DNA of 6,588 bases from the NCBI GenBank assembly GCA_041484905.1, contig JBGPIL010000122.1, forward strand, positions 1-6,588. Direction: 5' to 3'. The stretch is from JACQCE01 sp041484905. GTDB taxonomy: Bacteria; Nitrospirota; Nitrospiria; JACQCE01. Position 1 is the first letter of the stretch, and each line of letters begins with the position of its first letter. The position numbers and the translations under genes were made by a program. The notes below the pieces were generated by a model, which did no database searches, had not been told where the DNA came from, and saw only the letters and a program-made list of their open reading frames with translations. Shown piece after piece: positions 1 through 6,276 of this stretch.

Positions 1-939
1 ATGCTGATGTTGCTGGCCGATCCCGAAGGCTTCAAAGCTTCCGAAGAGGCGGTCGGTTCATCAGCCCCGCCGGTCATTGAGCTGCCGTTTCTGAATATCT
101 GGCGCCACCTGAACCGCCGGGGGCTGCCCGTCCCTGAGGTCTACCATTACGAACCCCGGGAAGGCTGGTTGCTGCTGCAGGACTTGGGCGACCGGCTGCT
201 GGGTCAAGCCGTGCAGGATCAACCGCCGCAGACCGTCCGGGCGCTGTACCGGCAGGCGATTGAAGCGCTCGTGCAATTGCAGACGGCCGGATCATCACCC
301 GCCGATCCCGGCTGCCTGGCCTTCGGCCGCGTGTTTGACACGGCGCTGTTGATGTGGGAATTCGATCATTTTGTGGAATACGGCATCGAGGCCAGACGGG
401 GAGCGCCACTGGGCCCCGCCCAACGCAACGCATTGCGCACCTCCTTTCAGCCGATTGCCTCGGAACTGGCCGCCCAACCGCACTGTCTGACCCACCGGGA
501 TTATCACAGCCGCAATCTGATGCTCCAGGATGGCCGGATCTGGCTGCTCGATTTTCAGGATGCGCTGCTCGGCCCGCCGCAGTATGATCTGGCCTCGTTG
601 CTCCGCGATTCGTATATTGCCCTCCCCAACGAACTCGTTGATCAATTGATCGGGGATTATGTCCAGCTCAGCGAGCAGGCGGGCCGGCGGATTGCAGACC
701 CCGCGGCGTTTCGGCGTCTGTTTGATCTGGCCAGCGTGCAGCGCAATCTAAAGGCGGCCGGCCGGTTCGTTTATATCGACCGCGTGAAACAGAACCCGAA
801 TTTTCTCCCGTCAATTCCCCGCACACTGGGCTATGTGCGGGCCAATTGCCGGCGGTATCCGGAATTGAAACCGCTGGCCGAGCTGCTCGCGCCTCTCGTG
901 CCGGAACTGTCCGCAGCCCCAACGGGGACGACACCATGA
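1..939 (+). CDS. amgK: AmgK-type N-acetylmuramate/N-acetylglucosamine kinase (aminoglycoside phosphotransferase fold), 5' end missing
   Basis: This is a cytoplasmic sugar kinase of the APH/choline-kinase fold. By family knowledge AmgK phosphorylates C1 of MurNAc or GlcNAc in a peptidoglycan-recycling bypass. Seen in the 312 residues: a hinge-like segment WLLLQDLGDR (56-65), the catalytic loop HRDYHSRNLM (165-174) with catalytic Asp167 and Asn172, and the metal-binding DFQDA (184-188). The N-terminal nucleotide-binding lobe (the usual GDAS...R strand region) is absent. The first readable residues look like the middle of that lobe, so the ATG at base 1 is probably an internal Met and the real start lies about 45-60 codons upstream of the window. 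The neighbouring nucleotidyltransferase supports the amgK assignment over an antibiotic-resistance APH. The stop (937-939) is in an ATGA motif that feeds the cascade described in the findings. The fold is certain; the exact substrate is inferred. Confidence 0.75.
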   Translation: MLMLLADPEGFKASEEAVGSSAPPVIELPFLNIWRHLNRRGLPVPEVYHYEPREGWLLLQDLGDRLLGQAVQDQPPQTVRALYRQAIEALVQLQTAGSSPADPGCLAFGRVFDTALLMWEFDHFVEYGIEARRGAPLGPAQRNALRTSFQPIASELAAQPHCLTHRDYHSRNLMLQDGRIWLLDFQDALLGPPQYDLASLLRDSYIALPNELVDQLIGDYVQLSEQAGRRIADPAAFRRLFDLASVQRNLKAAGRFVYIDRVKQNPNFLPSIPRTLGYVRANCRRYPELKPLAELLAPLVPELSAAPTGTTP

Positions 940-967
940 ACACCCGGCTATGAGAGCCCAGCCATGA
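936..967 (+). promoter_or_regulatory. Junction with three ATGA stop/start overlaps spaced 14 nt apart
   Basis: ATGA occurs at 936-939, 950-953 and 964-967. The first contains the kinase stop and the last contains the murU start. Between them are two overlapping five-codon mini-ORFs: 936-953 (MNTRL) and 950-967 (MRAQP). Each ends on the ATG of the next. No strong Shine-Dalgarno precedes murU; GAGAG at 952-956 is the best match. The layout would allow terminating ribosomes to reinitiate stepwise into murU. Coupling is inferred. The motif geometry is read directly. Confidence 0.4.
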
Positions 968-1773
968 AAGCGATCGTGTTGGCGGCCGGCCTGGGCACCC
1001 GGCTCCGGCCGCTGACGGAAGAGATGCCCAAAGCGCTCCTGCCCGTGGCCGGCCGGCCGTTGATCCATTATCCGCTGCTGCTGCTCAAGCACTATGGCAT
1101 CACGGACATTGTGATCAATCTGCACCACCATGGGAATCAAATCGCCAACGCGTTGGGCGACGGGCGGGGTATGGGTTTGCGGCTGCACTACTCCTGGGAG
1201 CCGGCGATCCTCGGCACGGGCGGCGGGATCAAACAGGCCCGCCAGTTGTTGGGGGACGGCACGTTTCTGGTCATGAACAGCGACATTTTAGTCGACCTGA
1301 ATCTGGACAAAGTGATCGAATTCCATCATCGGCGAAAATCGGCGGTCAGTATGGTCGTCCGTTCGGATCCCGATGCCGCGCAGTACGGCGCCATCGAGCT
1401 GGATGCGCAGGATCGCGTCCGGAAAATTCTGGGGCGCGGAAGCCACGCCGCCAGCGCACTGCGCCCGTTCATGTTCACCGGCGTCCATCTTCTGGAGCCC
1501 GCCGTGTTCGACCTCATCCCCGGCCCCGGCTTTTCCTCCATCACGGATGTCTACATTTCGATGCTCCAGCGGGAGGAAAAACTGTTCGGCTACGTCACGA
1601 AAGGGCCGTGGATGGACCTGGGCACGCCGGAGCGGTACCAGGAGGCCAACCGGCTGCTCGATTCGGGCCGGCTCACACTCTCCTATCTGAAACCAGCCGA
1701 CCCGGCGCCGCGCCGCGCCGCCAGAACATCACGGAAAAGCCCGCAACGCCGCGCGCGGCGATCGATTCAATGA
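964..1773 (+). CDS. murU: MurU-type nucleotidyltransferase (N-acetylmuramate alpha-1-phosphate uridylyltransferase)
   Basis: A 269-residue sugar-phosphate nucleotidyltransferase. Seen: the N-terminal nucleotide-binding signature LAAGLGTRLRPLT (6-18), the PKALLPVAGRPL segment (22-33), LGTGGGI (83-89) typical of this family, the metal-binding NSD (105-107, Asp107), a substrate-side strand TGVHLLEPAVF (172-182), and WMDLGTPERY (216-225) with the second metal-binding Asp218. By family knowledge MurU joins UMP from UTP to MurNAc-1-phosphate, giving UDP-MurNAc without de novo synthesis. Position directly after an AmgK-type kinase supports that role. Related GDP-mannose or heptose-phosphate nucleotidyltransferases are the alternatives. 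The core ends near residue 242. Residues 243-269 form an extra tail with 10 Arg/Lys in 27 positions, not part of the usual fold and longer than the compact Pseudomonas-type MurU. Start at 964 is set by the MKAIVLAAG N-terminus. The stop overlaps the next gene's ATG (ATGA, 1770-1773). Confidence 0.75.
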   Translation: MKAIVLAAGLGTRLRPLTEEMPKALLPVAGRPLIHYPLLLLKHYGITDIVINLHHHGNQIANALGDGRGMGLRLHYSWEPAILGTGGGIKQARQLLGDGTFLVMNSDILVDLNLDKVIEFHHRRKSAVSMVVRSDPDAAQYGAIELDAQDRVRKILGRGSHAASALRPFMFTGVHLLEPAVFDLIPGPGFSSITDVYISMLQREEKLFGYVTKGPWMDLGTPERYQEANRLLDSGRLTLSYLKPADPAPRRAARTSRKSPQRRARRSIQ

Positions 1774-2627
1774 CCGATTCGATGGGCCGGTCGATCGGGT
1801 GGGCCGGGCGTGCGATTCTGCTGACCCTCACGGCCATGTGCGCGTTCACCGGCTGTCAATCGGCGCCGGCGCCCATCGACGCCTCATCGCTGCCGACATG
1901 CGGTCAGGTCACTATCGAACAGGTCATCGACCGCCGCACGCTTCGATTGGCCAACGGCAAGATGGTGGAACTGATCGCGCCGCAACTCTTTCTCCAGACG
2001 CCATCGTCAGACCAACCCGATTATTTCGCCTTGAATCAGGCGCTCGTGGCCTCTCTGAAGGAGCACCTTGAAGGCCGCACCGTCACGGCAGATCTGGCCG
2101 GCGCCACGGTGTCGCTCTGCGGCGAGGATTTGGTCTCGCTGGGCGCCGGGTTGGTCAGCCAGGGATTGCTGTTTGTCGAGCAGGTGACCGGTCCGCTTGA
2201 CCCGGACAGCCTGACCACCTGGAAGAAGCTGGAATACGCGGCCAGACAGAACCGGCGCGGTCTCTGGAAAAAAGGGAACGTCGGCGCCGTGCCCTTCGAC
2301 CGCGTGGCGCGCCTCAGCTTCCGAAGTCTGACCGGCGAACAGGCCCTGGACGAGATCGCCTTTAACGGCCGCCTGTCCGGTCGAGGCGTCGTCTTGACGC
2401 CGGAGCGCCTCGCGCAGTTTCATGCCATTGTGGCTGACAGCGCCATCACGCTGCTGCCGCGCAGCCCCAATTTCTGGCGGCTCTGCTGCGACGTGGGGGG
2501 CAGCTGGTTCCGCGTCTACTATCCCCGCAAGGGCAACAGCACGGAAGCGGCCGATTATATCGAATCGCCGGAGCTGGAAACATTCTTCCGGCAGGTAATC
2601 GACGACACCGCGGGAGAAAATCAATAA
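1770..2627 (+). CDS. Lipoprotein with degenerate thermonuclease (SNase)-like domain
   Basis: A 285-residue predicted envelope lipoprotein. Seen: a short positively charged n-region (Arg7, Arg14), a hydrophobic stretch AILLTLTAMCA (15-25), and a lipobox FTGC with acylated Cys29. Phe at -3 is slightly unusual. Residues about 46-170 resemble the staphylococcal nuclease fold: TIEQVIDRRTLRLANGKMVEL (48-68) aligns with the family's VIDGDT...VRLxGI region, and LVSQGLLFVE plus ARQNRRGLWKKG (158-169) match its C-terminal GL..V and RGLW features. Family catalytic positions look replaced: DGDT is DRRT, the Arg in the following strand is Glu, and the DTPE motif is absent. Nuclease activity is therefore unlikely. 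The C-terminal 115 residues are unrecognised; they hold an adjacent Cys pair (239-240). The 1770 start is chosen because it overlaps the murU stop (ATGA) and gives a complete signal peptide; Met5 at 1782 is possible. The function is unknown. Confidence 0.7.
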   Translation: MTDSMGRSIGWAGRAILLTLTAMCAFTGCQSAPAPIDASSLPTCGQVTIEQVIDRRTLRLANGKMVELIAPQLFLQTPSSDQPDYFALNQALVASLKEHLEGRTVTADLAGATVSLCGEDLVSLGAGLVSQGLLFVEQVTGPLDPDSLTTWKKLEYAARQNRRGLWKKGNVGAVPFDRVARLSFRSLTGEQALDEIAFNGRLSGRGVVLTPERLAQFHAIVADSAITLLPRSPNFWRLCCDVGGSWFRVYYPRKGNSTEAADYIESPELETFFRQVIDDTAGENQ

Positions 2628-2635
2628 TGCGGGCT

Positions 2636-2649
2636 TGTACACGTGTACA
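2636..2649. promoter_or_regulatory. Perfect 14-bp palindrome, possible operator
   Basis: TGTACACGTGTACA reads identically on both strands and begins 9 bp after the lipoprotein stop. It lies in the 66-bp gap between two convergent genes. Its symmetry suits a dimeric DNA-binding protein, but its place between convergent 3' ends is odd for an operator. It could also be part of a transcript hairpin or chance. No cognate regulator is visible. Confidence 0.3.
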
Positions 2650-2651
2650 TC

Positions 2652-2700
2652 CGATGGGGGTGGTCAGGGGGAGAGTCGGATTCTCCCCCTGACTTAAAAA
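2652..2700. repeat. Palindromic repeat copy 1: 12-bp perfect hairpin between convergent genes
   Basis: Arms GTCAGGGGGAGA (2663-2674) and TCTCCCCCTGAC (2682-2693) pair perfectly around a 7-nt loop. CGATGGGGG (2652-2660) leads in and a TTAAAAAT stretch follows. The right arm abuts the stop codon of the minus-strand gene (TAA at 2694-2696). No U-run follows on either strand, so it is not a textbook intrinsic terminator, though it may stop or stabilise both convergent transcripts. A near copy lies at 3341-3389, which favours a dispersed palindromic element. Confidence 0.65.
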
Positions 2701-3179
2701 TCAACCCGATACAGCCCCGAGATCTCGCTAATAAGCCATGTACGTCCGTCTTGCCTCAGCGTGATCGTCACCTCAATCGGTTCCGACGGCGTGCCCATCA
2801 GATAAACCGGTTGCCCCTGCACCGCTCCCGACACCGCCACGGCGAGCGTCACGGTGGCAGTCCGATGGTCGTCGGCCGTCGCAAAGAGCGGACGAGACTG
2901 ACTCCGGACATCGATGTGCAGCCCTTCCACGGCGAAAAAGAGCCGCTGCAGGATCGGCCGAACGCTCTGCACATTGAATCCAAGGTTGTCGCGATAGTCG
3001 GGCGCAAGGACGGCCATCGCCCCGCGCAGCGATTTGTCTTCAACGGCGGCCAGCCCGGCCTTGAGCGTTCGGGCAATCCGGGTCTCGTCATCCACCGTGC
3101 ACGCGCGCCAGAGCCACACGCCGCCCACCAGCAGCGTCACGGCTCCGATTAAAACGAGTGTTCGCCGCGACACACTCAT
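2694..3179 (-). CDS. Small membrane-anchored protein with probable NTF2-like domain
   Basis: A 161-residue protein of unknown function encoded opposite to all its neighbours. Seen: basic N-terminus MSVSRR, then one hydrophobic segment (about 8-25, TLVLIGAVTLLVGGVWLW), read as an uncleaved signal anchor. Cys27 is not in a good lipobox. The rest is soluble and presumably periplasmic. Helix-rich residues about 33-80 (RIARTLKAGLAAVEDKSLRG, APDYRDN) are followed by beta-rich repeats ending TITLRQDGRTWLISEISGLY, the general pattern of NTF2/SnoaL-like domains, inferred by pattern only. GGTGG 4 nt upstream of the ATG on the minus strand is a plausible ribosome binding site. The REP-like inverted repeat starts only about 15-18 bp upstream of the start codon, so a promoter must lie in or beyond it. 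Coding is supported by sensible protein features; the overlapping plus-strand frame is Arg/His-rich shadow. Confidence 0.65.
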   Translation of the reverse strand: MSVSRRTLVLIGAVTLLVGGVWLWRACTVDDETRIARTLKAGLAAVEDKSLRGAMAVLAPDYRDNLGFNVQSVRPILQRLFFAVEGLHIDVRSQSRPLFATADDHRTATVTLAVAVSGAVQGQPVYLMGTPSEPIEVTITLRQDGRTWLISEISGLYRVDF

Positions 3180-3193
3180 AACGCCACCATAAC

Positions 3194-3276
3194 ATGGAAA
3201 AAGGGGACAGGCTACTTTTCTGGTGCTCTTCAGAGAGTTAACCCAGAGAAAAGTAGCCTGTCCCCTTTTTGTCCAT
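3194..3276. repeat. Long perfect inverted repeat, REP/MITE-like element (possible bidirectional terminator)
   Basis: Positions 3198-3221 and 3247-3270 are exact reverse complements over 24 bp. The arms start AAAAAGGGGACAGG and end CCTGTCCCCTTTTT. The 25-nt centre (3222-3246) can form a smaller CTCT/AGAG hairpin. ATGG/CCAT (3194-3197 and 3273-3276) extend the stem past a 2-nt bulge. Both strands end in a five-T run, so the structure could terminate transcription either way, insulating ileS from the minus-strand gene. From memory, similar GGGGACAGGCTACTTTT palindromes are dispersed in many environmental genomes and resemble REP units moved by RAYT (Y1) transposases. No transposase is in this window. 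Confidence 0.75.
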
Positions 3277-3408
3277 AGCCGAGCGCCGGTTTGACGCGCG
3301 AGCCACGGGGTGAAACACGTACGGCGATGGGGGCAACAACCAATGGGGGTTGTCAGGGGGAGCTAGTGGCTCCCCCTGACTCTAAATATGTTACTATCCG
3401 GCATCGCC
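3271..3408 (+). promoter_or_regulatory. ileS leader region, no clear promoter, ribosome binding site or T-box
   Basis: This region should carry the ileS promoter, yet no convincing -35/-10 pair is visible. TTGACG (3291-3296) has only weak -10 candidates at proper spacing. TAAATA (3383-3388) and TACTAT (3392-3397) lack a -35. There is no purine-rich Shine-Dalgarno before 3388 or 3409, and no T-box signature. CGATGGGGG (3325-3333) repeats the lead-in of the two hairpin elements. Confidence 0.3.
3341..3389. repeat. Palindromic repeat copy 2: 12-bp hairpin just upstream of ileS
   Basis: Arms GTCAGGGGGAGC (3352-3363) and GCTCCCCCTGAC (3369-3380) pair perfectly around a 5-nt loop. The lead-in CAATGGGGG (3341-3349) and the AT-rich trailer match copy 1 at 2652-2700. 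The innermost pair is C-G here and A-T in copy 1, a compensatory difference. A second, mutually exclusive small stem is possible (ACAACC 3336-3341 with GGTTGT 3348-3353). The hairpin ends 28 nt before the preferred ileS ATG and no U-run follows. It may be a dispersed repeat or a leader structure influencing ileS. Confidence 0.65.
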
Positions 3409-6276
3409 ATGGACTATAAATCCACGATTCATCTCCCGAAAACCGACTTTCCGATGAAGGCCGATCTGGCCCGGCGGGAGCCGCTCCAACTGGCCGCATG
3501 GCAGCAGTTGGGACTGTACGAACGGGTGCAGACTGCCCGTCACGGTGCAACTCCATTCATCCTGCATGACGGGCCGCCGTATGCCAACGGCCGGATCCAC
3601 ATCGGCCACGCGCTGAACAAGATTCTCAAAGACATCATCGTCAAATCCAAGTTGCTGGAGGGGCACGCTGCGCCGTTCGTCCCCGGCTGGGATTGCCACG
3701 GCCTGCCGATCGAGCACCAGGTGATGAAAGAAGCCGGTCCAAAAGCCCGCGCGCTCGACCGGCTGGAGGTCCGCCGCCGCTGCCGGGCCTACGCGGAGAA
3801 ATTCATGACTCTGCAACGGGAGGAATTTCAGCGGCTCGGCTGCCTGGGCGATTGGGCCCATCCTTATTTGACCATGGATCCGGCCTACGAAGCGGCAATC
3901 GTCCGCGAGTTCGGCAAGTGTGTAAAAGCGGGCGGCGTCTACAAGGCCAAAAAGCCGGTCCTCTGGTGCTGGCACGACGAGACCGCGCTCGCCGAGGCGG
4001 AGGTGGAGTACGAAGACCACACGTCACCGTCTATTTACGTAAAGTTTCTGGTTAGTGGATTCGGAGGCACTGTTGATCACCGAACAAACATTGGAACACC
4101 AACACCTTATATTGTGATTTGGACTACAACTCCATGGACTCTGCCCGCAAACCAAGCCATCGCAGTTCACGAGAGCGAAACCTATGTGCTTGTTGAAGTA
4201 AAACCTTCCAAAGATAAAGAAGTCTGGATACTGGCAGAAAAACTATTCAAGAACTGCATGGAGAGATTTGGCCTGCAACAGTACCGTGTCGTGGAGGGAC
4301 CTTTTACTGGCAAACAACTAGTAGAGCGTTACAACGCATATAACCACCCGCTGTTCCCTAACACGCCCCTCAGAGATATTGTGACTGCTGATTTTGTCAC
4401 AATGGACCAGGGAACTGGTTGCGTGCATATTGCGCCGGGCCATGGTCAAGAAGACTACGAACTCTTTCTAAAGAAGGGCGGAGAAAACAGCAAGATGGTG
4501 ATGGTTGCACCAGTCGACAACAAGGGACTATTCACGGGAGAAGTCGGCATTCAATCACTGGTCGGACAGCATGTCTTTAAAGCAAACTCGTTAATTGTCC
4601 AACAGTTAAAGGACTCAGGGTCTCTTGTGAAAGATGAAAGCCTCACCCATTCCTATCCCCACTGCTGGCGGTGCAAGAACCCCGTCATCTTCCGGGCCAC
4701 CGAGCAATGGTTCATTTCGATGGAGAAGAACGACTTGCGCACGCGGGCGCTCGCGGCCATCGACAGCGCCGTCACCTGGATTCCCAAGTGGGGGAGGGAC
4801 CGCATTCATGGCATGATCGCCGGCCGGCCCGATTGGTGTATCTCCCGTCAGCGGGCCTGGGGTGTGCCGATTGTCGCCTTCCGCTGTCAGCAATGCCGTC
4901 AGTTGCACTATCCGCCGGCGTTGATCGAGCACATTGCCGATCTCATCGAGCGGGCTCCGAACGGCGCCGACCTCTGGTTCGACCAGGAAGCGGCCGCGTT
5001 GTTGCCACCCAACACGCGCTGCCCGCAGTGCCAGGAAACGGCGCTCGTGAAGGAATCGGACATTCTCGACGTCTGGTTCGAGTCGGGTGTGAGCCATGCC
5101 GCCGTCCTTAAGCGGCGGGATGAGCTGGGATGGCCGGCCGATCTCTATCTGGAAGGCTCCGACCAGCACCGGGGCTGGTTTCACAGCTCGCTGCTCACGG
5201 CGCTTCAAACAGACGGCCGGGCGCCTTACAAAGCTGTGCTCACACACGGCTTTGTGGTCGATGGAGAAGGCAAAAAGATGTCAAAGTCAGCCGGCAACGT
5301 TATCGCACCGCAGGAGGTGATCGACCGGAACGGGGCGGAGATTTTACGGCTCTGGGTCGCCGCGGCCGACTATCGGGAGGATGTCCGGATCTCGCCGCAG
5401 ATTCTGGAACAACTGGTCGAAAGCTATCGAAAAATCAGGAACACCTGCCGCTACCTCCTGAGCAATCTGGCCGATTTCGATCCGGCCGCCGACCGGCTGC
5501 CGGTATCCGAACTGGAAGAGATCGACCGGTGGGCCTTGCACCGGTTGCAGGAGGTGACGACAAAAATCACCGCGGCCTATCATGATTACGAATTTCATCT
5601 GGTGATCCACACGCTGAACCATTTTTGCGCGGCCGAGTTGAGCGCCTTTTATTTCGACATCCTGAAAGACCGGCTCTACTGCGAAGGGAAACGCAGCCGC
5701 CTGCGGCGGTCGGCCCAAACAGCGCTCTACGATCTGGTGCAGGCGATCACGCGACTGATGGCGCCGATTCTCACCTTCACGGCCGAGGAGGTCTGGCAGG
5801 CGATGCCGGAATCGTGGCAGCCTGAAACCGAACGGGCCACCATTCTGATGAGTCGGTTTCCCAAGTCCCAGCCCACAACCATGAATGCGATGGATGATCG
5901 TCTGGCCGCGCGCTGGGAACGGTTGCGCGCCCTGCGCGAGGAGGTAGCCAAGGCGCTTGAAGAGGCGCGACAGACGAAAACAATCGGCAGTTCGCTGGAG
6001 GCGGCCGTGACGTTGCAGGTCGATGCGGAGAGCCGACAGCTCCTGGCGTCGTATGAAGCCCATCTGCCTTCGTTCTTCATCGTGTCCGAGGTCACGCTCG
6101 CGTCATTGGACGAGAAGGGGACCGAGAACAGCCGTTCAATCCAGGTGGCGGTCAGCCGGGCCCCCGGCTCCAAGTGTGTTCGCTGCTGGCGATACGATCC
6201 GGCGGTGGGGGCGGCGGCCGACCATCCCGAGCTGTGTGCACGGTGCGCGCCGGTCGTGCGGGAGCTGACGGCATGA
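3409..6276 (+). CDS. ileS: Isoleucyl-tRNA synthetase
   Basis: A cytoplasmic class I synthetase that charges tRNA-Ile and edits misactivated valine; 955 residues, normal for bacteria. Seen in order: PYANGRIHIGHALNK with the HIGH box (64-67); the CP1 editing domain (about 205-410) with the Thr-rich motif WTTTPWTLPANQ (from 238) and GTGCVHIAPGHGQEDY (335-350, Asp349); DWCISRQRAWG (475-485); DVWFESG (554-560); GSDQHRGWFHSSL; KMSKS (623-627); the anticodon-binding helical domain; and a C-terminal zinc knuckle with Cys923, Cys926, Cys943 and Cys946. A second CxxC pair set (493/496, 538/541) is also present. Start 3409 is preferred because MDYKSTIHLPKTDFPM aligns with the usual N-terminus. An in-frame ATG at 3388 would add seven residues right after a hairpin. 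The editing-domain part (about 4025-4645) has much lower GC and different codon use but stays in frame with motifs intact. The stop overlaps lspA. Confidence 0.97.
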   Translation: MDYKSTIHLPKTDFPMKADLARREPLQLAAWQQLGLYERVQTARHGATPFILHDGPPYANGRIHIGHALNKILKDIIVKSKLLEGHAAPFVPGWDCHGLPIEHQVMKEAGPKARALDRLEVRRRCRAYAEKFMTLQREEFQRLGCLGDWAHPYLTMDPAYEAAIVREFGKCVKAGGVYKAKKPVLWCWHDETALAEAEVEYEDHTSPSIYVKFLVSGFGGTVDHRTNIGTPTPYIVIWTTTPWTLPANQAIAVHESETYVLVEVKPSKDKEVWILAEKLFKNCMERFGLQQYRVVEGPFTGKQLVERYNAYNHPLFPNTPLRDIVTADFVTMDQGTGCVHIAPGHGQEDYELFLKKGGENSKMVMVAPVDNKGLFTGEVGIQSLVGQHVFKANSLIVQQLKDSGSLVKDESLTHSYPHCWRCKNPVIFRATEQWFISMEKNDLRTRALAAIDSAVTWIPKWGRDRIHGMIAGRPDWCISRQRAWGVPIVAFRCQQCRQLHYPPALIEHIADLIERAPNGADLWFDQEAAALLPPNTRCPQCQETALVKESDILDVWFESGVSHAAVLKRRDELGWPADLYLEGSDQHRGWFHSSLLTALQTDGRAPYKAVLTHGFVVDGEGKKMSKSAGNVIAPQEVIDRNGAEILRLWVAAADYREDVRISPQILEQLVESYRKIRNTCRYLLSNLADFDPAADRLPVSELEEIDRWALHRLQEVTTKITAAYHDYEFHLVIHTLNHFCAAELSAFYFDILKDRLYCEGKRSRLRRSAQTALYDLVQAITRLMAPILTFTAEEVWQAMPESWQPETERATILMSRFPKSQPTTMNAMDDRLAARWERLRALREEVAKALEEARQTKTIGSSLEAAVTLQVDAESRQLLASYEAHLPSFFIVSEVTLASLDEKGTENSRSIQVAVSRAPGSKCVRCWRYDPAVGAAADHPELCARCAPVVRELTA
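4025..4645 (+). other. Low-GC segment within ileS encoding the CP1 editing domain
   Basis: My count gives 280 G+C in 600 bases (46.7%) for 4021-4620. Flanking 60-base blocks give about 68% (3961-4020) and 57-72% (4681-4800). Third-position GC falls from 28/30 codons just before to about 15/44 at the start of the segment. Codons such as ACA, GGA, CCA, GTA, CTA and TTA become common only here. The edges coincide with the conserved HTSPS and HSYPHCWRC sequences that bound the editing domain. Exact breakpoints cannot be fixed by eye. Confidence 0.75.

Noticed and set aside
1..939. Aminoglycoside resistance gene
   Set aside because: The fold is shared, but linkage to a MurU-type nucleotidyltransferase and the WEFDHFVEYG and HRDYHSRNLM sequences fit cell-wall sugar kinases better.
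2627..2692. 21-codon ORF whose ATG overlaps the lipoprotein stop (TAATG)
   Set aside because: It runs through the palindrome and hairpin, so its sequence is explained by those elements and there is no ribosome binding site beyond chance coupling.
2663..2693. Canonical Rho-independent terminator
   Set aside because: The stem is strong but neither strand has a U-run after it, so it is listed as a palindromic repeat with possible terminator effect.
2643..3152. Plus-strand open frame of 169 codons opposite the minus-strand gene
   Set aside because: Its product is rich in Arg, His and Pro with no fold-like pattern, while the minus strand gives a membrane anchor and a coherent soluble domain.
3180..3408. 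T-box riboswitch controlling ileS
   Set aside because: No T-box bulge sequence, specifier stem or terminator/antiterminator pair with a U-run is visible.
4021..4650. Assembly error or chimeric read as cause of the ileS composition change
   Set aside because: The frame, domain order and all motifs are continuous across both edges, and the segment encodes exactly the expected editing domain; only read-level data could exclude it fully.
4615..5247. Minus-strand open frame of 210 codons inside ileS
   Set aside because: It is a shadow of the conserved catalytic part of ileS; long antisense frames are common in GC-rich genes.
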